Source: Mycobacterium shinjukuense
GTDB lineage: Bacteria > Actinomycetota > Actinomycetes > Mycobacteriales > Mycobacteriaceae
Direction: 5' to 3'
DNA length: 64,000 bases
Assembly (NCBI RefSeq): GCF_010730055.1
Contig: NZ_AP022575.1
Location: 558,001-622,000, forward strand
Every line of letters begins with the position of its first letter. The first letter of the stretch is position 1. Below, piece after piece: positions 1 to 12,903 of the stretch. The notes beneath the pieces are model-generated. The model had not been told where the DNA came from. It saw nothing but the letters and a program-made list of their open reading frames with translations, and searched no databases. The position numbers and the translations under genes were made by a program.

Positions 1-2409
1 GACTGCGGTCGTGCTATCTGCCAGCGCAATCGCCGTGGTGATGGGCGCACCCAAGGCATTAAGGGCCATCACCAGCGGCAACCCAAAGGTCATCGACAAG
101 GTTGGAATATCAAACGCGATGTTTGTGTCCGTGAGCGTCATGAGCACGTTGGTGGCGTTCTGCGCCACGGATCCGGGGATGCTCAAGATGGGTAGCAGGT
201 CGCCAACGGGACCGAGCAGCTGAATGTTGGACAAGTCGGTTGCGTCAAGGCCGCTGACGAACAGCCTTATCGCGGCCCCCGCTACATCGCTCACCGCCCC
301 GCTGACGTCGCCCGCTGCCAGGGCTTGGAGGGCCGCTTGCAGGCTCGGCGGTATGCCAGCCAACCCGATAGCGAAGTCCCTGGTGGCATCCGTGAGCGCG
401 GTCAAAGTCAGCTGCCCGTAGCCGAACTGGTTGGCGAGGAACTGTTGCAGGAAAGGCGCCGGGTCAGCAAGCCAGTTGGTGCCGATGCTCTGCAGGTTGG
501 TGACCGTGTTGTTGATGAGGTTTTCATACGGCCCGAGGATGGGAACGCTGCCGCTCAGGCTGGGGAAGGCCAGCGCGGCCGCGCCGGGCAGACCGGGAGT
601 TCCACTCTGGCCGAACAACAACCCGCCGGCGCCCGCCATACCGCCCTTCCCGCCGGCGCCGGGCGGAGTGCCGGGGCCGGCGGCGCCGCCGGCTCCACCG
701 TTACCACCGTTACCGATCAAGCTGGCATTACCCCCACTACCACCGTCGGTACCGTCCCCCCCAGCACCGGTGGCACCGCTGCCGGCGCCACCGGCGCCAC
801 CGACCCCGCCGTTTCCGCCGTTTCCGTACAGCAGTCCGCCGTTGCCGCCGTTGCCGCTGGCCCCGCCGAGACCGCCATCACCCTTGCCGGTGTGAGCCCC
901 ACCGGCGCCACCGTCCCCACCGGAGCCGCCGTTACCGAAGATGAAGCCGTTGCCGGCGTTTCCACCGGCCCCGCCGGTACCGCCCGCGATGCCGGTAGCA
1001 GCGGTGGTCCCGCCGGTGCCACCGTTGCCGCCGTCTCCGCCGTTGCCGTTGAGCAGCCCGGCGACACCACCGTGGCCGCCAGCGCCGCCGGCGCCGGTGC
1101 CACCGGCGAAGAAGGTGGCGGTATTTGCCCCACCATTACCACCGGCTCCACCGGCCCCGCCGTTGCCGAACAGGCTGGCATTGCCGCCGGCACCCCCGTT
1201 ACCGCCACTACCGGAGGCAACTACGGATACTGACGTGTCCCCTCCGTTGCCGCCGGTCCCGCCGGCCCCGCCGTTGCCGTACAGCAGCCCGGCGTTGCCG
1301 CCGGCGCCGCCGGCCCCGCCGTTCTGGCCGACGCCCAGCAGTGACGCGCCGTTGCCGCCGGCCCCGCCGGCCCCGCCGAAGCCCCACAGCCCGACGTTGC
1401 CACCGGCACCGCCGGACTCGCCGGTCCCGGTAAGACTGTTGGCACCGCCGGCACCGCCGGCGCCGCCGTTGCCGACCAGGGTGTTCCCGCCGCTGCCGCC
1501 GGCACCGGCGGTGCTCGATCCGCCGTCTCCACCGTTGCCGAAGAGGGCATTCCCACCGGCACCGCCAGCCTTCGAGTCGCTGGAACCACCGGCACCGCCG
1601 TTGCCGATCAATCCGCCGTCCGCGCCGGCCAGCCCGGAGCCTGCTCCCGCATTGCCCCCGTTGCCGTAAACCAGCCCGGCGTGGCCGGCGGAGCCGCCGG
1701 AAGGCCCGCTCCCGCCGTTGCCGCCGTTGCCGAAGAACAGGGCGTTACCGCCGGCACCGCCGGCGCCGACACCCGTTGAGCCGACGCCGCCGGCACCGCC
1801 GGCTCCGCCATTGCCGTACAGCAGTCCGCCGGCACCGCCGATCCCGCCGGCCCCGCCGATTCCGGCGCCGTTTGTGCCGCCGGCGCCGCCGGCCCCGCCG
1901 TTGCCGATCAATCCGGCGGCTCCGCCGTTACCGCCGGCCCCGCCGTCGGGCCCGCCGACCCCGCCGTTGCCGCCATTGCCGTACAACAAACCACCGGGTC
2001 CCCCGTTGCCGCCGGCCCCGGACCCGACCCCCGCCGCTCCATCGGCGCCGTCGCCGATCAGCGGGCGCCCCAGCAGCGTCTGGGTGGGCGCATTCACCGC
2101 GTCGAGCAGCGCCTGCATCGGCGACGCGTTGGCGGCCTCGGCGGCCGCATAGGCGGCCGCGCCGCCGTTCAACAAGCGCACGAACTCGGCATGAAATGCC
2201 GTCGCCTGGGCGTTGAGCACCTGAAATTCCTGGCCGTACGCGCCGAACAGGCGTGAGATCGCGGCCGACACCTCATCGGCGGCGGCCGCCGCCAGCCCGG
2301 TCGTGGGGGTCGATGCGGCGGCAGCGGCCTCGTTCAGTGCCGAGCGGATCCGGACCAGGTTGCCCGCCGCCGACGCCACCACGTCTGGCTGCACGAGAAA
2401 GAACGTCAT
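1..2409 (-). CDS. PE_PGRS family protein with a non-PGRS C-terminal domain (partial at the left edge)
   Basis: The frame opens at ATG 2409, about 8 bases after a GGGGG-rich ribosome site, and stays open to base 1 (803 codons, no stop in window). Residues 1-95 form a PE domain ([18 protein letters not shown] start, [12 protein letters not shown] in the middle), followed by the usual linker [11 protein letters not shown]. About 510 residues of GGxGGx repeats (PGRS) follow. From about base 580 leftwards the repeats stop and a different domain begins ([36 protein letters not shown]), like the tails of some PE/PPE proteins. PE proteins are exported by type VII secretion (ESX-5 for PGRS), so a cell-surface location is inferred. 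Frame was checked at both ends and is consistent, so no net frameshift. M. tuberculosis has Rv1291c here instead. Function is not known. Confidence 0.9.
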   Translation of the reverse strand, partial: MTFFLVQPDVVASAAGNLVRIRSALNEAAAAASTPTTGLAAAAADEVSAAISRLFGAYGQEFQVLNAQATAFHAEFVRLLNGGAAAYAAAEAANASPMQALLDAVNAPTQTLLGRPLIGDGADGAAGVGSGAGGNGGPGGLLYGNGGNGGVGGPDGGAGGNGGAAGLIGNGGAGGAGGTNGAGIGGAGGIGGAGGLLYGNGGAGGAGGVGSTGVGAGGAGGNALFFGNGGNGGSGPSGGSAGHAGLVYGNGGNAGAGSGLAGADGGLIGNGGAGGSSDSKAGGAGGNALFGNGGDGGSSTAGAGGSGGNTLVGNGGAGGAGGANSLTGTGESGGAGGNVGLWGFGGAGGAGGNGASLLGVGQNGGAGGAGGNAGLLYGNGGAGGTGGNGGDTSVSVVASGSGGNGGAGGNASLFGNGGAGGAGGNGGANTATFFAGGTGAGGAGGHGGVAGLLNGNGGDGGNGGTGGTTAATGIAGGTGGAGGNAGNGFIFGNGGSGGDGGAGGAHTGKGDGGLGGASGNGGNGGLLYGNGGNGGVGGAGGAGSGATGAGGDGTDGGSGGNASLIGNGGNGGAGGAAGPGTPPGAGGKGGMAGAGGLLFGQSGTPGLPGAAALAFPSLSGSVPILGPYENLINNTVTNLQSIGTNWLADPAPFLQQFLANQFGYGQLTLTALTDATRDFAIGLAGIPPSLQAALQALAAGDVSGAVSDVAGAAIRLFVSGLDATDLSNIQLLGPVGDLLPILSIPGSVAQNATNVLMTLTDTNIAFDIPTLSMTFGLPLVMALNALGAPITTAIALADSTTAV

Positions 2410-2646
2410 GGCCATTTCCCCCTTCGACCGAACCACTGCAGCAGCGCAGGTAGTTGACATGTGTCATGGAAAAACGAGACTAACTATGTCGCAGGTCACG
2501 TGGGGGAAAACGGCCGTTTTCATCGATGAAAGTTTGACGGCCTACCATTGCCGCCCGCCTGCCGGCCATACCCGCCGAGCGTGCAACCACGGCGGCATCG
2601 CCCGGCGTGTCGCCGCCACCAGTGCACGTTCGGCGTAGCCGGTGGG

Positions 2647-2719
2647 TGCCCCCGACAGGATTCGAACCTGCGACCTTCTGCTCCGGAGGCAGACGCTCTA
2701 TCCCCTGAGCTACGGGGGC
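2647..2719 (-). tRNA. tRNA-Arg (anticodon CCG)
   Basis: Read on the minus strand it folds as a full cloverleaf. The acceptor stem is GCCCCCG with CGGGGGC. The anticodon arm is TCTGC-CTCCGGA-GCAGA, giving anticodon CCG (reads CGG, Arg). The T arm is GCAGG-TTCGAAT-CCTGT. The discriminator base is A and CCA is not fully encoded. It sits immediately upstream of, and divergent from, the arginyl-tRNA synthetase gene. Confidence 0.97.
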
Positions 2720-2818
2720 GCACGACGACACGCTGCGCCATGGGGCCCCGCCAGACTAGCGCACCCCGGCGTCCGCCCGGCCACCGCCGCGGATTCGAGG
2801 CACAACCACCCCAGCTCA

Positions 2819-2824
2819 TAGGAT
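2819..2824 (+). promoter_or_regulatory. Candidate -10 element for argS (near-leaderless)
   Basis: TAGGAT fits the mycobacterial SigA -10 consensus TANNNT and lies 8 bases before the GTG start at 2833, with no convincing -35. A transcript would begin at or within 2 bases of the start codon, and there is no ribosome-binding site in the gap. Confidence 0.35.
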
Positions 2825-2832
2825 GGACGTTC

Positions 2833-4485
2833 GTGACCCCCGCCGACCTGGCTGAGCTGCTCAAAGCCACCGCCGCCGCGGTTCTGGCCGAGCGTGGCCT
2901 GGACGCATCCGCGTTGCCGCAGACGGTCACCGTGGAGCGGCCACGCAATCCCGAGCACGGCGACTATGCCAGCAACCTGGCGATGCAGCTCGCCAAGAAG
3001 GTCGGCACCGGCCCCCGTGAGCTGGCAGGATGGCTCGCCGGGGCACTGACAAGGGCCGACGGTATCGCCTCAGCGGAGGTCGCCGGGCCGGGCTTTATCA
3101 ACATGCGGCTGAAAACCTCCGCCCAGGCCAAGGTCGTCACCAACGTCATCGACGCCGGCGAGAGCTACGGTCATTCGCAGCTGCTGGCCGGACACAACAT
3201 CAACCTGGAATTCGTCTCGGCCAACCCGACCGGACCCATCCACATCGGCGGCACCCGCTGGGCCGCGGTCGGTGACGCGCTGGGCCGGCTGCTGACCACC
3301 CAGGGCGCCGAGGTGGTGCGCGAGTACTACTTCAACGACCACGGCGCCCAGATCGACCGGTTCGTCAACTCGCTGATCGCCGCCGCCCAGGGCAAGCCAA
3401 CGCCCGCCGGCGGCTACGCGGGCAGCTACATCACCGACATCGCCGAGCGGGTGCTGCAGAAGGCGCCCGACGCGCTGGGCCTGCCCGACACCGAGATGCG
3501 CGAAACCTTCCGCGAAATCGGTGTCGACCTGATGTTCGCCCACATCAAGGAGTCGCTGCACGAGTTCGGCACCGACTTCGACGTCTACACCCACGAAGAC
3601 TCCATGCACACCAGCGGCCGAGTCGATCAGGCCATCGCGAGGCTTCGCGAAGCCGGCAATGTCTACCAAAAAGACGGCGCAACGTGGTTGCGTACCAGCG
3701 CTTTTGGTGACGACAAGGACCGCGTCGTGATCAAGAGCGACGGCACACCGGCCTACATCGCCGGCGATCTCGCCTACTACCTGGACAAGCGGCAGCGCGG
3801 CTTCAACCTGTGCATCTACATGCTCGGGGCCGACCACCACGGATACATCGCCCGGCTCAAGGCCGCCGCAGCCGCATTCGGTGAGGACCCGGCCACCGTC
3901 GAGGTGCTCATCGGGCAGATGGTTAACCTGGTCCGCGACGGCCAGCCGATCCGGATGAGCAAGCGGGCGGGCACCGTGATCACGCTCGACGACCTGGTCG
4001 AGGCGCTCGGCGTGGACGCCGCACGCTACAGCCTGATCCGCTCCTCGGTGGACACCGCGATCGACATCGACCTGGCACTGTGGTCCTCGGCGTCGAATGA
4101 AAACCCGGTCTACTACGTGCAATACGCGCACGCCCGACTCTGCGCGCTGGCCCGCAACGCCGCCGAACTCGGGCTGATCCCCGACACCACGCACCTCGAG
4201 CTGCTCAGCCACGGCAAAGAGGGCACCCTGCTGCGCACCCTCGGTGAGTTCCCCCGGGTGCTGGAAACCGCGGCCTCGTTGCGCGAACCGCACCGGGTCT
4301 GCCGCTACCTGGAAGACCTCGCCGGCGACTACCACCGGTTCTACGACTCGTGCCGGGTGCTGCCCCAGGGCGACGAGCCGCCCACCGATCTGCACACCGC
4401 GCGCCTGGCACTATGCCAGGCGACCCGCCAGGTCATCGCCAACGGCCTGGCCATACTCGGAGTCACTGCCCCGGAGCGGATGTGA
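2833..4485 (+). CDS. argS: Arginyl-tRNA synthetase
   Basis: Class I aminoacyl-tRNA synthetase that charges tRNA-Arg with arginine in the cytoplasm. The GTG at 2833 gives 550 residues, the same length as M. tuberculosis ArgS; the frame is open further upstream but that part overlaps the tRNA gene. The N-terminal Add-1 domain is followed by the HIGH-type ATP site ([15 protein letters not shown]) and the KMSKS-type loop ([11 protein letters not shown]). The C-terminal DALR anticodon-binding domain contains the VQYAHAR segment. It is the first gene of a coupled run with lysA, hom, thrC and thrB, and overlaps lysA by 4 bases. Confidence 0.98.
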   Translation: MTPADLAELLKATAAAVLAERGLDASALPQTVTVERPRNPEHGDYASNLAMQLAKKVGTGPRELAGWLAGALTRADGIASAEVAGPGFINMRLKTSAQAKVVTNVIDAGESYGHSQLLAGHNINLEFVSANPTGPIHIGGTRWAAVGDALGRLLTTQGAEVVREYYFNDHGAQIDRFVNSLIAAAQGKPTPAGGYAGSYITDIAERVLQKAPDALGLPDTEMRETFREIGVDLMFAHIKESLHEFGTDFDVYTHEDSMHTSGRVDQAIARLREAGNVYQKDGATWLRTSAFGDDKDRVVIKSDGTPAYIAGDLAYYLDKRQRGFNLCIYMLGADHHGYIARLKAAAAAFGEDPATVEVLIGQMVNLVRDGQPIRMSKRAGTVITLDDLVEALGVDAARYSLIRSSVDTAIDIDLALWSSASNENPVYYVQYAHARLCALARNAAELGLIPDTTHLELLSHGKEGTLLRTLGEFPRVLETAASLREPHRVCRYLEDLAGDYHRFYDSCRVLPQGDEPPTDLHTARLALCQATRQVIANGLAILGVTAPERM

Positions 4486-5900
4486 ACGTCCATCCCGCCG
4501 GCCCCCGGCACGCCGAAGAGACCCGACTCGCAACCGGCCCGCCGCGCCCCCGGTCAACCGATGAGTTGCTGTGGCTGGCGCCGAATGTCTGGCCGCGCAA
4601 CACCACCCGCGACCAGACCGGGGTGGTCCGCATCGCCGGGATCGCACTGACCGAGCTCGCCCAGCGGTACGGGACCCCACTCTTCGTCATCGACGAGGAC
4701 GACTTCCGCTCGCGGTGCAAGGAGACCGCCGCGGCGTTCGGCGGCGGGGCCAATGTGCACTACGCCGCCAAGGCGTTCCTGTGCAGCGAAATAGCGCGAT
4801 GGATCGACGAAGAAGGCCTGTCGCTCGACGTGTGCACCGGCGGGGAACTGGCCGTGGCACTCCACGCCAACTTTCCCCCAGAGCGGATCACCCTGCACGG
4901 CAACAACAAATCGGTCGCGGAGCTGACCGCCGCGGTGAAAGCCGGTGTCGGCCAAATCGTTGTGGACTCGATGACCGAAATCGAGCGGCTGGACGCCATC
5001 GCCGGCGAGGCCGGCATCGTCGCGGACGTCCTCGTTCGTCTCACCGTCGGCGTCGAGGCGCACACCCACGAGTTCATCTCCACCGCACACGAAGACCAGA
5101 AGTTCGGGCTGTCGGTGGCCAGCGGGGCGGCGATGGCGGCGGTGCGCCGGGTATTGGCCACCGACCATCTGCGGCTGGTCGGGCTGCACAGCCACATCGG
5201 TTCGCAGATCTTCGATGTGGACGGCTTCGAGCTGGCCGCACACCGGGTCATCGGCCTGCTGCGCGACATAGTCCGCGAGTTCGGTCCCACGAAAACGGCA
5301 CAGCTGTCGACCGTCGATCTGGGCGGCGGTCTGGGCATTGCGTACCTGCCGGCCGACGACCCGCCACCGATCGGCGAGCTGGCGGCCAAGCTGAGCGCCA
5401 TCGTGAGCAACGAGTCGAAGGCCGTCGGCCTACCCGCGCCCAGGCTGGTGGTCGAGCCCGGACGCGCCATCGCCGGGCCGGGCACCGTCACGCTGTATCG
5501 GGTGGGCACCGTCAAGGACGTCGACATCAGCACCACCGCGTACCGGCGTTATGTCAGCGTCGACGGTGGCATGAGCGACAACATCCGCACCGCGCTCTAT
5601 GACGCCCAGTATGACGTTCGGTTGGTTTCGCGGGCCAGTGCGGCGCCGGCGGCGCCGGCCCGTCTCGTCGGAAAGCACTGCGAAAGCGGCGATATCATCG
5701 TGCGCGATACCTGGGTGCCCGACGATATCCAGCCCGGAGATCTGGTGGCGGTGGCCGCCACGGGCGCCTACTGCTATTCGCTGTCGAGTCGGTACAACAT
5801 GGTCGGCCGTCCCGCCGTGGTGGCGGTGCGCGCGCGGAATGCGCGCCTGCTCCTGCGTCGGGAGACGGTCGAGGATCTGCTGAGTCTGGAGGTGAGGTGA
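4482..5900 (+). CDS. lysA: Diaminopimelate decarboxylase
   Basis: PLP enzyme that decarboxylates meso-diaminopimelate to L-lysine, the last step of lysine synthesis. GTG 4482 overlaps the argS stop (GTGA) and gives 472 residues. A shorter 447-residue form starting near [14 protein letters not shown], as in the original M. tuberculosis annotation, is possible. The PLP lysine is in [10 protein letters not shown]. The alanine-racemase-like barrel has the HSHIGSQI motif and the GGGLG phosphate-binding loop. The C-terminal [11 protein letters not shown] and [12 protein letters not shown] motifs contribute the second half of the active site across the dimer. Confidence 0.97.
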   Translation: MNVHPAGPRHAEETRLATGPPRPRSTDELLWLAPNVWPRNTTRDQTGVVRIAGIALTELAQRYGTPLFVIDEDDFRSRCKETAAAFGGGANVHYAAKAFLCSEIARWIDEEGLSLDVCTGGELAVALHANFPPERITLHGNNKSVAELTAAVKAGVGQIVVDSMTEIERLDAIAGEAGIVADVLVRLTVGVEAHTHEFISTAHEDQKFGLSVASGAAMAAVRRVLATDHLRLVGLHSHIGSQIFDVDGFELAAHRVIGLLRDIVREFGPTKTAQLSTVDLGGGLGIAYLPADDPPPIGELAAKLSAIVSNESKAVGLPAPRLVVEPGRAIAGPGTVTLYRVGTVKDVDISTTAYRRYVSVDGGMSDNIRTALYDAQYDVRLVSRASAAPAAPARLVGKHCESGDIIVRDTWVPDDIQPGDLVAVAATGAYCYSLSSRYNMVGRPAVVAVRARNARLLLRRETVEDLLSLEVR

Positions 5901-5903
5901 TTC

Positions 5904-7225
5904 GTGGCCGGTGACGAAAGGCCGGTCGGCGTGGCGGTACTCGGATTGGGCAACGTCGGCAGCGAGGTTGTCCGGATCATCGAGGAGAGCGCCGACGATC
6001 TCGCGGCCCGCGTCGGCGCCCCACTGGTGCTGCGCGGCGTCGGCGTGCGCCGGGTGGCCGCCGACCGTGGTGTCCCGATCGACCTGCTCACCGACAACAT
6101 CGACGAACTCGTCTCGCGCGAGGACGTCGACATCGTCGTCGAGGTGATGGGGCCGGTGGAGCCGTCTCGCAAGGCCATCCTGGCCGCCCTGGAGCGCGGC
6201 AAGTCAGTGGTGACGGCGAACAAGGCGTTGTTGTCCACGTCCACCGGCGAATTGGCGCAAGCCGCCGAAAGCGCCCATGTCGACCTGTATTTCGAGGCCG
6301 CCGTCGCCGGGGCCATCCCGGTCATTCGGCCGCTGACCCAGTCGCTGGCAGGGGACACCGTGCTGCGGGTGGCCGGCATCGTCAACGGCACCACCAACTA
6401 CATCCTCTCCGAAATGGACAGCACCGGCGCGGACTACGCCCAAGCTCTGGCCGACGCCAGCGCGCTGGGCTACGCCGAGGCCGATCCCACCGCTGACGTC
6501 GAAGGCTACGACGCGGCGGCCAAGGCCGCGATCCTGGCATCCATCGCGTTCCACACCCGGGTGACCGCCGATGACGTGTATCGGGAGGGCATCACCAAGA
6601 TCACTCCGGCCGACTTCACCTCCGCCCGAGCTCTGGGCTGCACCATCAAGCTGTTGTCCATTTGCGAGCGCATCACCACTGATGAAGGGCAGCAACGGGT
6701 TTCGGCCAGGGTCTACCCGGCGTTGGTGCCGCTGTCGCATCCGCTGGCCGCGGTCAACGGTGCGTTCAACGCCGTGGTGGTCGAAGCCGAGGCGGCCGGG
6801 CGGTTGATGTTCTACGGCCAGGGCGCGGGCGGGGCGCCCACCGCGTCGGCGGTAACGGGTGATCTGGTGATGGCGGCACGCAACCGGGTGCTGGGCAGCC
6901 GCGGGCCGCGGGAATCCAAGTACGCTCAACTACCGGTGGCGCCAATGGGTTTCATCTCGACTCGTTACTACGTCAGCATGAACGTCGCCGACAGGCCGGG
7001 CGTATTGTCAGCGGTAGCAGCGGAATTCGCCAAGCGTGAGGTGAGCATCGCCGAGGTGCGCCAGGAGGGCGTGGTGGGCGAGGGTGGCCGACGGGTCGGA
7101 GCGCGCATCGTGGTCGTCACCCACCAAGCCACCGACGCCGCACTCTCGGAAACCGTCGATGCGCTAGCCGGCTTGGACGTCGTGCAAGGTGTCACCAGCG
7201 TGCTGCGACTGGAAGGAAACAGCTT

Positions 7226-7229
<4 letters not shown>
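5904..7229 (+). CDS. hom: Homoserine dehydrogenase
   Basis: Reduces aspartate semialdehyde to homoserine, the branch point towards threonine and methionine (called thrA in M. tuberculosis). It has 441 residues, the family length. The N-terminal Rossmann fold has [11 protein letters not shown]. The catalytic domain has [11 protein letters not shown] and the [16 protein letters not shown] signature. A C-terminal ACT domain (from about residue 350, [17 protein letters not shown]) should give threonine feedback. The GTG start follows a GAGGTGAGG ribosome site that overlaps the end of lysA, 3 bases upstream. Confidence 0.98.
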
Positions 7230-9261
<2,032 letters not shown>

Positions 9262-9282
9262 TCCACATCGCCGCGGGTTTGC

Positions 9283-9311
9283 TTGCTTCCGGCCAGGAAG
9301 CGGGTTATCCT
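9283..9311 (+). promoter_or_regulatory. Candidate SigA promoter for rho with a long leader
   Basis: TTGCTT (9283-9288) and TATCCT (9306-9311) are separated by exactly 17 bases. Transcription would start near 9318 and leave an untranslated leader of about 200 bases before the rho start at 9522. Long leaders are usual for bacterial rho genes, which control their own transcription; that role is inferred here. Confidence 0.45.
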
Positions 9312-9521
9312 CGGAGCCGTCCAGCAATCGCAGCATCTGCATCTGCATCCATACTGCCTTGCCGCTAGGACAACCACCAATTCTTCTTGTGGACGAGGTT
9401 CGCCGTTCTAGCCGCCGACTTGGCGATCACCGTTACAGAGTCGACTTGTGCACGCGGCAATCGAGCCGAATGCAACGAACCCTCCCTCGAAGTGATCGGC
9501 GGGGGGAAAGAAAGGAAATCC

Positions 9522-11315
9522 GTGACCGATACGGACCTCATCACGGCTGGCGAAAGCGCCGACGTCGACAAGCAGCCGGGTTCTGCGACCGCAGACACGC
9601 CGGACGTCCAAACCAACGCGCCGGCCGGCGCGCTGTCCACCATGGTGCTGCCCGAACTGCGCGCATTGGCCAATCAAGCCGGTGTCAAGGGGACGTCGGG
9701 CATGCGAAAGAGCGAACTGATTGCGGCGATCCAGGAAATCAGGGGAAAGGCCAACGGCGCTTCGCCGGGAGCCTCCGCGGGAGGCGACGTGACGACTCTC
9801 ACCGAGGAACCGCCCGGCGGGGAAGGGCAGCACGAGACGCCGGGTCAAGCACCGCGCCGGGACCGACGGAGCGTCCCGGGTGACGTGGGATCGTCCGTCC
9901 GCGAGGGCACGACCACCGAAGCGGACGCGGCGGCCGACGAGGCTGACGGCCGCCGGGCGGGCCCCGAGGGCGCCAAGACGGACGAGCGCGGACCAGACAC
10001 GGGTGCTGACCAAGAGCCGAGCGGTGACCAGCAGGGGTTGGCCGGTCAGCAGCCTCGCGGCGATGAGGACGGCGAGGGCCGTCAGGGGCGCCGGGGGCGT
10101 CGATTCCGTGATCGCCGCCGTCGTGAGCGGTCGGGCGACGGCGCCGAGGCTGAACTGCGTGAGGACGACGTCGTCCAGCCGGTGGCCGGCATCCTCGACG
10201 TCCTCGACAATTACGCGTTCGTGCGCACCTCGGGCTATTTGGCCGGTCCGCACGACGTCTATGTGTCGATGAACATGGTGCGCAAGAACGGTTTGCGTCG
10301 TGGCGATGCGGTGACCGGTGCGGTTCGGGTGCCCCGCGAAGGCGAGCAACTCAACCAGCGGCAAAAGTTCAACCCGCTGGTGCGCCTGGACAGCATCAAC
10401 GGCGGATCGGTCGAGGACGCCAAAAAGCGCCCCGAGTTCGGCAAACTGACCCCGTTGTACCCCAACAAGCGGCTTCGTCTGGAAACCACCCCGGAGCGGC
10501 TGACCACCCGGGTCATCGACCTCATCATGCCGATCGGCAAGGGCCAGCGCGCGCTGATCGTGTCCCCACCCAAGGCGGGTAAGACGACGATCCTCAAGGA
10601 CATCGCCAACGCGATCACCAAGAACAACCCGGAATGCCACCTGATGGTCGTGCTCGTCGACGAGCGGCCGGAGGAGGTCACCGACATGCAGCGCTCGGTC
10701 AAGGGGGAGGTCATCGCCTCCACGTTCGACCGGCCGCCGTCGGACCACACCTCGGTCGCCGAGCTGGCGATCGAGCGGGCCAAGCGGCTCGTGGAGCAAG
10801 GCAAGGACGTGGTCGTGCTGCTCGACTCGATCACCCGGCTGGGGCGCGCCTACAACAACGCGTCGCCGGCCTCGGGGCGGATCTTGTCCGGTGGTGTGGA
10901 CTCCACCGCGTTGTACCCGCCCAAGCGTTTCCTCGGCGCGGCGCGCAACATCGAGGAAGGGGGATCGCTGACCGTCATCGCCACGGCGATGGTGGAGACC
11001 GGATCCACCGGCGACACGGTTATCTTCGAGGAGTTCAAGGGCACCGGCAACGCCGAGCTCAAGCTGGACCGCAAGATCGCCGAACGGCGGGTGTTCCCCG
11101 CGGTCGACGTCAACCCGTCGGGCACCCGCAAGGACGAGCTGTTGCTCTCGCCCGACGAGTTCGCGATCGTGCACAAGCTGCGCCGGTTGCTGTCAGGGTT
11201 GGATTCCCACCAGGCCATCGACCTTTTGATGTCGCAGCTGCGGAAGACGAAGAACAATTACGAATTCCTCGTGCAGGTGTCCAAGACGACACCGGGGTCC
11301 CTGGATAACGACTAG
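9522..11315 (+). CDS. rho: Transcription termination factor Rho
   Basis: Hexameric RNA helicase that ends transcription of untranslated or Rho-utilisation-site RNA. GTG 9522 follows AAAGGAAATCC and gives 597 residues, beginning TDTDLITAGES as in M. tuberculosis. The N-terminal SAP-like segment (LPELRALANQAGVKG) is followed by an insert of about 140 residues, acidic then arginine-rich (GRRGRRFRDRRRR). This insert is typical of actinobacterial Rho and is not part of the E. coli core. The cold-shock-like primary RNA site is VAGILDVLDNYAFVRTSGY. The Walker A motif is SPPKAGKTT, Walker B is VVVLLDSITR, and the Q-loop region is GSTGDTVIFEEFKGTGN. Confidence 0.98.
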   Translation: MTDTDLITAGESADVDKQPGSATADTPDVQTNAPAGALSTMVLPELRALANQAGVKGTSGMRKSELIAAIQEIRGKANGASPGASAGGDVTTLTEEPPGGEGQHETPGQAPRRDRRSVPGDVGSSVREGTTTEADAAADEADGRRAGPEGAKTDERGPDTGADQEPSGDQQGLAGQQPRGDEDGEGRQGRRGRRFRDRRRRERSGDGAEAELREDDVVQPVAGILDVLDNYAFVRTSGYLAGPHDVYVSMNMVRKNGLRRGDAVTGAVRVPREGEQLNQRQKFNPLVRLDSINGGSVEDAKKRPEFGKLTPLYPNKRLRLETTPERLTTRVIDLIMPIGKGQRALIVSPPKAGKTTILKDIANAITKNNPECHLMVVLVDERPEEVTDMQRSVKGEVIASTFDRPPSDHTSVAELAIERAKRLVEQGKDVVVLLDSITRLGRAYNNASPASGRILSGGVDSTALYPPKRFLGAARNIEEGGSLTVIATAMVETGSTGDTVIFEEFKGTGNAELKLDRKIAERRVFPAVDVNPSGTRKDELLLSPDEFAIVHKLRRLLSGLDSHQAIDLLMSQLRKTKNNYEFLVQVSKTTPGSLDND

Positions 11316-11384
11316 GGCGGTTGGGATACCGCGACACCGCAACCACGCACGCATGCCCGGGAATGCCCGCGCCCATCCCGCTGT

Positions 11385-11414
11385 TTGGGGTGGTGGCAGT
11401 TGACCTGGCATAAT
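11385..11414 (+). promoter_or_regulatory. Possible rpmE promoter
   Basis: TTGGGG (11385-11390) and CATAAT (11409-11414) are spaced by 18 bases in the 173-base gap between rho and rpmE. A TTGACC at 11400 has no partner at proper spacing. Assignment is weak. Confidence 0.3.
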
Positions 11415-11488
11415 CGACCCGCGACTGCGGGCCTGACCGCCGGATTGAACGCCGGGAGCACGAGCGGCCAACGATCGAAGAGGACACC

Positions 11489-11731
11489 ATGAAGACCGAC
11501 ATTCATCCCGCCTACGAGGAGACCACCGTGGTCTGCGGATGCGGGAACACCTTCCAGACGCGCAGCACCAAGCCGGGCGGCCGTATCGTGGTCGAGGTTT
11601 GCTCCCAGTGCCATCCTTTCTACACCGGCAAGCAGAAGATCCTCGACAGCGGCGGCCGGGTGGCCCGTTTCGAGAGGCGGTACGGCAAGCGCATGGTCGG
11701 CGCCGACAAGGCCGAGTCGCCCCACAAGTAG
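11489..11731 (+). CDS. rpmE: 50S ribosomal protein L31, zinc-binding type
   Basis: This 80-residue large-subunit protein begins [19 protein letters not shown]. Cysteines at 16, 18, 37 and 40 (CGC and CSQC) make it the zinc-containing C+ form, distinct from the zinc-free paralogue that mycobacteria express under zinc starvation. It follows rho and precedes prfA. Confidence 0.97.
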   Translation: MKTDIHPAYEETTVVCGCGNTFQTRSTKPGGRIVVEVCSQCHPFYTGKQKILDSGGRVARFERRYGKRMVGADKAESPHK

Positions 11732-11829
11732 CTGGCTTACCGACGCCCGAACTGTGCACGAGCTGCACAGGCCGGGCGTCGGTTTGCGTTTGCGGTAGCG
11801 ACATTGCAGAACGGGGCAGGAGGTGTGAC

Positions 11830-12903
11830 ATGACGCAGCCGGTGCAGGCGATTGACGTCGTGCTCGCCGAACACGCGCAGCTCGAGCGTGCGCTGGCAGA
11901 TCCCGAACTGCACGGCAAGCCCGATGAGGCGCGCAAGGTCGGACGCCGGTTTGCCCGCTTGGCGCCGATCGTCGCGACCCATCGCAAGCTGATGTCTGCG
12001 CGCGAAGACCTCGAGATCGCACGCGAATTGGCCACACACGACCAGTCCTTCGCCGACGAGGTTGCCGAACTGGAGTCGCGGGTAGCCGAACTGGACATCC
12101 AACTCACCGACATGTTGGCCCCGCGTGACCCGCATGACGGCGACGACATCGTGCTCGAAGTCAAATCCGGTGAGGGGGGCGAGGAATCGGCACTATTCGC
12201 CGCCGACCTGGCCAGGATGTATATCCGCTACGCCGAGAGGCACGGCTGGACGGTGACTGTGCTGGACGAAACCACCTCGGATCTCGGCGGATACAAGGAC
12301 GCGACGCTGGCGATCGCGAGCAAGGGCGACACGCCCGACGGGGTGTGGTCGCGAATGAAGTTCGAGGGCGGGGTGCACCGGGTGCAACGCGTTCCGGTGA
12401 CGGAATCCCAAGGGCGCGTGCATACTTCGGCGGCTGGTGTGCTGGTCTATCCGGAACCGGAGGAGGTCGGCGAGGTGCAGATCGACGAGTCGGACCTGCG
12501 CGTCGACGTCTTCCGCTCGTCCGGCAAGGGCGGACAGGGCGTCAACACCACCGACTCCGCGGTGCGGATCACCCACCTGCCCACCGGAATCGTTGTCACC
12601 TGTCAAAACGAGCGGTCGCAGCTGCAGAATAAGACCCGAGCGTTGCAGGTGTTGGCGGCTCGCCTGCAGGCCATGGCCGAGGAACAGGCGCTGGCCGAAG
12701 CCTCGGCGGACCGGGCCAGCCAAATCCGAACCGTGGACCGCAGCGAACGCATCCGCACCTACAACTTCCCGGAGAACCGGATCACCGATCACCGGATCGG
12801 TTACAAGGCACACAATCTCGATCAGGTGCTGGACGGCGACCTCGATGCGCTCTTCGATGCGTTGAGTGCCGCCGACAGGCAGGCTCGGCTGCAACGGTCA
12901 TGA
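11830..12903 (+). CDS. prfA: Peptide chain release factor 1
   Basis: Class I release factor for UAA and UAG codons. ATG 11830, preceded by GGCAGGAGG, gives 357 residues as in M. tuberculosis. The catalytic GGQ loop is in [18 protein letters not shown] and is the substrate of the methyltransferase encoded next. The codon-recognition region lies just before it ([17 protein letters not shown]). The N-terminal coiled coil runs to about residue 95. The stop overlaps the prmC start. Confidence 0.98.
   Translation: MTQPVQAIDVVLAEHAQLERALADPELHGKPDEARKVGRRFARLAPIVATHRKLMSAREDLEIARELATHDQSFADEVAELESRVAELDIQLTDMLAPRDPHDGDDIVLEVKSGEGGEESALFAADLARMYIRYAERHGWTVTVLDETTSDLGGYKDATLAIASKGDTPDGVWSRMKFEGGVHRVQRVPVTESQGRVHTSAAGVLVYPEPEEVGEVQIDESDLRVDVFRSSGKGGQGVNTTDSAVRITHLPTGIVVTCQNERSQLQNKTRALQVLAARLQAMAEEQALAEASADRASQIRTVDRSERIRTYNFPENRITDHRIGYKAHNLDQVLDGDLDALFDALSAADRQARLQRS

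Noticed and set aside
325..2216. Long plus-strand proline-, arginine- or glycine/threonine-rich open frames across the first PE_PGRS gene
   Set aside because: They are antisense or shifted readings of the GGxGG repeat on the minus strand, where a PE domain, correct linker and consistent frame are present.
2548..2832. N-terminal extension of ArgS by 95 residues
   Set aside because: The segment overlaps the tRNA-Arg gene and lacks family similarity; GTG 2833 gives the usual 550 residues.
3070..4395. A 441-codon minus-strand frame inside argS
   Set aside because: A shadow of a highly GC-biased gene; ArgS on the plus strand is full length with all motifs.
9408..11174. A 588-codon minus-strand frame opposite rho
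   Set aside because: It has no domain and the plus-strand Rho is complete and conserved.
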